The translations under genes and the position numbers were made by a program. Below the pieces are notes generated by a model, which was given only the letters and a program-made list of their open reading frames with translations, was not told the DNA's origin and searched no databases. Below, one piece after another: positions 57,701 to 64,000 of a stretch of 64,000 nucleotides of DNA; within the stretch, counting starts at the first letter, position 1; the number at the start of each line of letters is the position of its first letter. The stretch is taken from positions 173,983,253 to 174,047,252 of the forward strand of contig OV884060.1 in the NCBI GenBank assembly GCA_930367215.1, in the 5' to 3' direction. The stretch comes from Pollenia angustigena. Taxonomy: Eukaryota; Arthropoda; Insecta; Diptera; Polleniidae.

Positions 57701-58400
57701 ATAGGTTATTGTAGCCCTGTCCATAGTCTTCATTTTCCATTAGGTTTGATTCCCTGCGATCGAAGGGTTTGGACACAGTGGCCATATCCCTCACACAGCA
57801 CTTTCAAGAGAATTTCACTCTAAGTCAAATTTTCAAAAATGTATAAAAATTTTCACAAATACAATTTGGATAAAGTGCTTACAGGTTATTGTAGCCCTGT
57901 CTATAGTCTTCATTTTCCATTAGGTTTGATTCCCTGCGATCGAAGGGTTTGGACACAGTGGCCATATCCCTCACACAGCACTTTCAAGAGAATTTCACTC
58001 TAAGTCAAATTTTCAAAAATGTATAAAAATTTTCACAAATACAATTTGGATAAAGTGCTTATATGTTATTGTAGCTTAAAGGTTATTGTAGCCCTGTCCA
58101 TAGTCTTCATTTTCCATTAGGTTTGATTCCCTGCGATCGAAGGGTTTGGACACAGTGGCCATATCCCTCACACAGCACTTTCAAGAGAATTTCACTCTAA
58201 ATCAAATTTTCAAAAATGTATAAAAATTTTCACAAATACAATTTGGATAAAGTGCTTATAGGTTATTGTAGCCCTGTCCATAGTCTTCATTTTCCATTAG
58301 GTTTGATTCCCTGCGATCGAAGGGTTTGGACACAGTGGCCATATCGCTCACACAGCACTTTCAAGAGAATTTCACTCTAAGTCAAATTTTCAAAAATGTA
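52622..58400. repeat. 12-monomer (2177-bp) higher-order unit, three successive copies
   Basis: Units beginning with GTGTTTACAGG start at about 52622, 54799 and 56796; another copy lies at 43897-46073. Unit lengths are 2177 bp (12 monomers plus 17 bp) and 1997 bp (one monomer lost, the one with CCCTGTCTATAG). Each unit has the same variants in order: TATGTC, CTTAGAGG, AACTTGG with TTATGGTAG, ATCGCTC, GGGTTGGTT, then CTTAAAGG, GCTTTGG, GGTGTG. The third copy degrades after about 58400. Confidence 0.9.
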
Positions 58401-58479
58401 TAAAAATGTTCACAAATACAATTTGGATAAAGTGCTTATAGATTATTGTAGTCCTGTCCATAGTCTTCATTTTCCATTA

Positions 58480-59380
58480 GCTTTGGTTCCCTGCGATCGA
58501 AGGGTTTGGAGACAGTGGCCATATCCCTCACACAGCACTTTCAAGAGAATTTCACTCTAAGTCAAATTTTCAAAAATGTATAAAAATTTTCACAAATACA
58601 ATTTGGATAAAGTGCTTATAGGTTATTTTAGCCCTGTCCATAGTCTTCATTTTCCATTCAGTTTGATTCCCTGCGATCGAAGGGTTTGGACATAGTGGCC
58701 AGATCCCTCACACAGCACTTTCAAGAGAATTTCACTCTAAGTCAAATTTTCAAAAATGTATAAAAATTTTCACAAATACAATTTGGATAAAGTGCTTATA
58801 GGTTATTGTAGCCCTGTCCATAGTCTTCATTTTCCATTACGTTTGATTCCCTGCGATCGAAGGGTTTGGACACAGTGGCCATATCGCTCACACAGCACTT
58901 TCAAGAGAATTTCACTCTAAGTCAAATTTTCAAAAATGTATAAAAATTTTCACAAATACAATTTGGATAAAGTGCTTATAGGTTATTGTAGCCCTGTCCA
59001 TAGTCTTCATTTTCCATTAGCTTTGGTTCCCTGCGATCGAAGGGTTTGGAGACAGTGGCCATATCCCTCACACAGCACTTTCAAGAGAATTTCACTCTAA
59101 GTCAAATTTTCAAAAATGTATAAAAATTTTCACAAATACAATTTGGATAAAGTGCTTATAGGTTATTTTAGCCCTGTCCATAGTCTTCATTTTCCATTCA
59201 GTTTGATTCCCTGCGATCGAAGGGTTTGGACACAGTGGCCATATCCCTCACACAGCACTTTCAAGAGAATTTCACTCTAAGTCAAATTTTCAAAAATGTA
59301 TAAAAATTTTCACAAATACAATTTGGATAAAGTGCTTATAGGTTATTGTAGCCCTGTCCATAGTCTTCATTTTCCATTAG
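58480..59380. repeat. Three-monomer (540-bp) repeat, recurring near 63.1 kb
   Basis: GCTTTGGTTCC with GGAGACAGTGG, then TTATTTTAGCCC with CCATTCAGTTTG, occur at 58480 and 59020 (540 bp). The same set occurs again at about 63094, 4074 bp further on. Confidence 0.87.
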
Positions 59381-60519
59381 GTTTGATTCCCCGCGATCGA
59401 AGGGTTTGGACACAGTGGCCATATCCCTCACACAGCACTTTCAAGAGAATTTCACTCTAAGTCAAATTTTCAAAAATGTATAAAAATTTTCACAAATACA
59501 ATTTGGATAAAGTGCTTATAGGTTATTGTAGCCCTGTCCATAGTCTTCATTTTCCATTAGGTTTGGTTCCCTGCGATCGAAGGGTTTGTACACAGTGGCC
59601 ATATCCCTCACACAGCACTTTCAAGAGAATTTCACTCTAAGTCAAATTTTCAAAAATGTATAAAAATGTTCACAAATACAATTTGGATAAAGTGCTTATA
59701 GGTTATTGTAGCCCTGTCCATAGTCTTCATTTTCCATTAGGTTTGATTCCCTGCGATCGAAGGGTTTGGACACAGTGGCCATATCCCTCAAACAGCACTT
59801 TCAAGAGAATTTCACTCTAAGTCAAATTTTCAAAAATGTATAAAAATTTTCACAAATACAATTTGGATAAAGTGCTTAGAGGTTATTGTAGCCCTGTCCA
59901 TAGTCTTCATTTTCCATTAGGTTTGATTCCCTGCGATCGAAGGGTTTGGACACAGTGGCCATATCCCTCACACAGCACTTTCAAGAGAATTTCACTCTAA
60001 GTCAAATTTTCAAAAATGTATAAAAATTTTCACAAATACAATTTGGATAAAGTGCTTATAGGTTATTGTAGCTTATAGGTTATTGTAGCCCTGTCCATAG
60101 TCTTCATTTTCAATTAGGTTTGATTCCCTGCGATCGAAGGGTTTGGACACAGTGGCCATATCCCTCACACAGCACTTTCAAGAGAATTTCACTCTAAGTC
60201 AAATTTTCAAAAATGTATAAAAATTTTCACAAATACAATTTGGATAAAGTGCTTATAGGTTATTGTAGCTTATAGCTTATTGTAGCCCTGTCCATAGTCT
60301 TCATTTTCCATTAGGTTTGATTCCCTGCGATCGAAGGGTTTGGACACAGTGGCCATATCCCTCACACAGCACTTTCAAGAGAATTTCACTCTAAGTCAAA
60401 TTTTCAAAAATGTATAAAAATTTTCACAAATACAATTTGGATAAAGTGCTTTTAGGTTATTGTAGCCCTGTCCATAGTCTTCATTTTCCATTAGGTTTGA
60501 TTCCCTGCGATCGAAGGGT

Positions 60520-61960
60520 TTGGACACAGTGGCCATATCCCTCACACAGCACTTTCAAGAGAATTTCACTCTAAGTCAAATTTTAAAAATTTATAAAAAT
60601 TTTCACAAATACAATTTGGATAAAGTGCTTATAGGTTATTGTAGCCCTGTCCATAGTCTTCATTTTCCATTAGGTTTGATTCCCTGCGATCGAAGGGTTT
60701 GGACACAGTGGCCATATCCCTCACACAGCACTTTCAAGAGAATTTCACTCTAAGTCAAATTTTCAAAAATGTAAAAAAATTTTCACAAATACAATTTGGA
60801 TAAAGTGCTTATAGGTTATTGTAGCTTATAGGTTATTGTAGCCCTGTCCATAGTCTTCATTTTCCATTAGGTTTGATTCCCTGCGATCGAAGGGTTTGGA
60901 CACAGTGGCCATATCCCTCACACAGCACTTTCAAGAGAATTTCACTCTAAGTCAAATTTTCAAAAATGTATAAAAATTTTCACAAATACAATTTGGATAA
61001 AGTGCTTATAAGTTATTGTAGCCCTGTCCATAGTCTTCGTTTTCCATTAGGTTTGATTCCCTGCGATCGAAGGGTTTGGACACAGTGGCCATATCCCTCA
61101 CACAGCATTTTCAAGAGAATTTCACTCTAAGTCAAATTTTCAAAAATGTATAAAATTTTTTACAAATACAATTTTATAAAGTGCTTATAGGTTATTGCAG
61201 CTTATAGGTTATTGTAGTTCTGTCCATAGTCTTCATTTTCCATTAGGTTTGATTCCCTGCGATCGAAGGGTTTGGACACAGTGGCCATATCGCTCACACA
61301 GCACTTTCAAGAGAATTTCACTCTAAGTCAAATTTTAAAAATTTATAAAAATTTTCACAAATACAATTTGGATAAAGTGCTTATAGGTTATTGTAGCCCT
61401 GTCCATAGTCTTCATTTTCCATTAGGTTTGATTCCCTGCGATCGAAGGGTTTGGACACAGTGGCCATATCCCTCACACAGCACTTTCAAGAGAATTTCAC
61501 TCTAAGTCAAATTTTCAAAAATGTAAAAAAATTTTCACAAATACAATTTGGATAAAGTGCTTATAGGTTATTGTAGCTTATAGGTTATTGTAGCCCTGTC
61601 CATAGTCTTCATTTTCCATTAGGTTTGATTCCCTGCGATCGAAGGGTTTGGACACAGTGGCCATATCCCTCACACAGCACTTTCAAGAGAATTTCACTCT
61701 AAGTCAAATTTTAAAAATTTATAAAAATTTTCACAAATACAATTTGGATAAAGTGCTTATAGGTTATTGTAGCCCTGTCCATAGTCTTCATTTTCCATTA
61801 GGTTTGATTCCCTGCGATCGAAGGGTTTGGACACAGTGGCCATATCCCTCACACAGCACTTTCAAGAGAATTTCACTCTAAGTCAAATTTTCAAAAATGT
61901 AAAAAAATTTTCACAAATACAATTTGGATAAAGTTCTTATAGGTTATTGTAGCTTATAGG
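60520..61960. repeat. 376-bp dimer higher-order unit
   Basis: Pairs of one 179-bp monomer (with ATTTTAAAAATTTATAAAA, one base short) and one 197-bp monomer (with ATGTAAAAAAATTTTC and the 17-bp duplication). Dimer starts at about 60520, 61272 and 61648 are spaced by 752 and 376 bp. A diverged dimer lies between the first two. Confidence 0.88.
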
Positions 61961-64000
61961 TTATTGTAGCCCTGTCCATAGTCTTCATTTTCCATTAGGT
62001 TTGATTCCCTGCGATCGAAGGGTTTGGACACAGTGGCCATATCCCTCACACAGCACTTTCAAGAGAATTTCACTCTAAGTCAAATTTTCAAAAATGTATA
62101 AAAATTTTCACAAATACAATTTGGATAAAGTGCTTATAAGTTATTGTAGCCCTGTCCATAGTCTTCATTTTCCATTAGGTTTGATTCCCTGCGATCGAAG
62201 GGTTTAGACACAATGGCCATATCCCTCACACAGCACTTTCAAGAAAATTTCACTCTAAGTCAAATTTTCAAAAATGTATAAAAATTTTCACAAATACAAT
62301 TTGGATAAAGTGCTTATAGGTTATTGCAGCTTATAGGTTATTGTAGTTCTGTCCATAGTCTTCATTTTCCATTAGGTTTGATTCCCTGCGATCGAAGGGT
62401 TTGGACACAGTGGCCATATCCCTCATCCAGCACTTTCAAGAGAATTTCACTCTAAGTCAAATTTTCAAAAATGTATAAAAATTTTCACAAATACAATTTG
62501 GATAAAGTGCTTATAGGTTACTGTAGCCCTGTCCATAGTCTTCATTTTCATTAGGTTTGATTCCCTGCGATCGAAGGGTTTGGACACAGTGGCCATATCC
62601 CTCACACAGCACTTTCAAGAGAATTTCACTCTAAGTCAAATTTTCAAAAATGTATAAAAATTTTCACAAATACAATTTGGATAAAGTGCTTATAGGTTAT
62701 TGTAGCCCTGTCCATAGTCTTCATTTTCCATTAGGTTTGATTCCCTGCGATCGAAGGGTTTGGACACAGTGGCCATATCCCTCACACAGCACTTTCAAGA
62801 GAATTTCACTCTAAGTCAAATTTTCAAAAATGTATAAAAATTTTCACAAATACAATTTGGATAAAGTGCTTATAGGTTATTGTAGCCCTGTCCATAGTCT
62901 TCATTTTCCATTACGTTTGATTCCCTGCGATCGAAGGGTTTGGACACAGTGGCCATATCGCTCACACAGCACTTTCAAGAGAATTTCACTCTAAGTCAAA
63001 TTTTCAAAAATGTATAAAAATTTTCACAAATACAATTTGGATAAAGTGCTTATAGGTTATTGTAGCCCTGTCCATAGTCTTCATTTTCCATTAGCTTTGG
63101 TTCCCTGCGATCGAAGGGTTTGGAGACAGTGGCCATATCCCTCACACAGCACTTTCAAGAGAATTTCACTCTAAGTCAAATTTTCAAAAATGTATAAAAA
63201 TTTTCACAAATACAATTTGGATAAAGTGCTTATAGGTTATTTTAGCCCTGTCCATAGTCTTCATTTTCCATTCAGTTTGATTCCCTGCGATCGAAGGGTT
63301 TGGACACAGTGGCCATATCCCTCACACAGCACTTTCAAGAGAATTTCACTCTAAGTCAAATTTTCAAAAATGTACAAAAATTTTCACAAATACAATTTGG
63401 ATAAAGTGCTTATAGGTTATTGTAGCCCTGTCCATAGTCTTCATTTTCCATTAGGTTTGATTCCCTGCGATCGAAGGGTTTGGACACAGTGGCCATATCC
63501 CTCACACAGCACTTTCAAGAGAATTTCACTCTAAGTCAAATTTTCAAAAATGTATAAAAATTTTCACAAATACAATTTGGATAAAAAGCTTATAGGTTAT
63601 TGTAGCCCTGTCCATAGTCTTCATTTTCCATTAGGTTTGATTCCCTGCGATCGAAGGGTTTGGACACAGTGGCCATATCCCTCACACAGCACTTTCAAGA
63701 GAATTTCACTCTAAGTCAAATTTTCAAAAATGTAAGCAAATTTTCACAAATACAATTTGGATAAAGTGCTTATAGGTTATTGTAGCTTATAGGTTATTGT
63801 AGCCCTGTCCATAGTCTTCATTTTCCATTAGGTTTGATTCCCTGCGATCGAAGGGTTTGGACACAGTGGCCATATCCCTCACCCAGCACTTTCAAGAGAA
63901 TTTCACTCTAAGTCAAATTTTTAAAAATGTATACAAATTTTCACAAATACAATTTGGATAAAGTGCTTATAAGTTATTGTAGCCCTGTCTATAGTCTTCG

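Larger units (their letters stand above)
30686..64000. repeat. Uninterrupted 33-kb 180-bp satellite array with higher-order organisation
   Basis: Roughly 180 tandem monomers without any insertion, extending past the window end. Most are 180 bp; many are 197 bp through the 17-bp duplication GCTTATAGGTTATTGTA. Variant monomers recur in fixed order, giving nested higher-order units of 3, 4, 5, 6, 7, 12 and 2 monomers, listed separately. Because 180 is 60 codons and the monomer has one stop in one frame, open frames of 77 to 114 codons recur where that stop (TCTAAGTC) mutates, for example to TCTATGTC. These are not genes. No promoter, RNA gene or protein domain is evident. Confidence 0.97.

Noticed and set aside
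30686..64000. CRISPR-like regular repeat array
   Set aside because: Units of 180/197 bp are contiguous and near-identical with no unique spacers; this is satellite DNA in a eukaryotic genome.
1..64000. Telomeric or telomere-retrotransposon array (HeT-A/TART type) because of the Jockey-like Gag
   Set aside because: Only one truncated Jockey-like fragment is present, with no head-to-tail array; the surroundings are tandem satellite.
1..64000. CENP-B box in the satellite monomer
   Set aside because: I could not find a match to the TTCG...A..CGGG pattern in the consensus monomer.

Overview
The window is eukaryotic, repeat-dominated DNA, most likely pericentromeric or other heterochromatin of a higher fly (Diptera). 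The fly assignment is inference. It rests on the retroelement mix (an Osvaldo/Ulysses-type Ty3/gypsy element primed by tRNA-Lys, a Jockey-clade fragment, a Penelope-like element, two piggyBac-type transposons) and on the overall AT-richness. I see no host gene, tRNA, rRNA or CRISPR array. Every convincing protein-coding signal belongs to a mobile element.

About two thirds of the sequence is one satellite DNA. Its monomer is 180 bp, with a recurrent 197-bp form that carries a tandem duplication of an internal 17-bp segment. The satellite occupies 1-689, 1660-4915, about 20087-20999, about 23146-26757 and an unbroken 33 kb from 30686 to the window end. The array has clear higher-order structure: a 1088-bp six-monomer unit on the left, duplications of 3 to 7 monomers, a 12-monomer (2177-bp) unit, a 376-bp dimer unit, and a 6-kb block repeated 8725 bp apart.

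Five mobile-element insertions break the left half. (1) 690-1659: a minus-strand Jockey-like fragment keeping its 5' end but lacking its 3' end. (2) 4916-20086: an LTR retrotransposon with AAGT target-site duplication, LTRs of about 1.84 kb, a tRNA-Lys primer-binding site, gag, and a frameshifted pol. Its 5' LTR is interrupted by a decayed piggyBac-type transposon (6511-8456). Its 3' LTR is interrupted by a 4.3-kb CR1-like non-LTR retrotransposon on the minus strand (about 15072-19408). (3) 21000-23145: a second, different piggyBac-type transposon with a foldback element inside it. (4) 26758-30685: two 5'-truncated Penelope-like copies, joined head to head as a 1.6-kb-armed inverted repeat and flanked by a 14-bp target duplication.

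The order of events can be read from the nesting. The satellite came first and the LTR element landed in it. The piggyBac and CR1-like elements then entered opposite LTRs; each LTR preserves the empty site for the other's insertion. The right 33 kb has no insertion and looks recently homogenised by unequal exchange. No cellular pathway is encoded here. The interest lies in satellite evolution, nested transposition, and several odd element structures.
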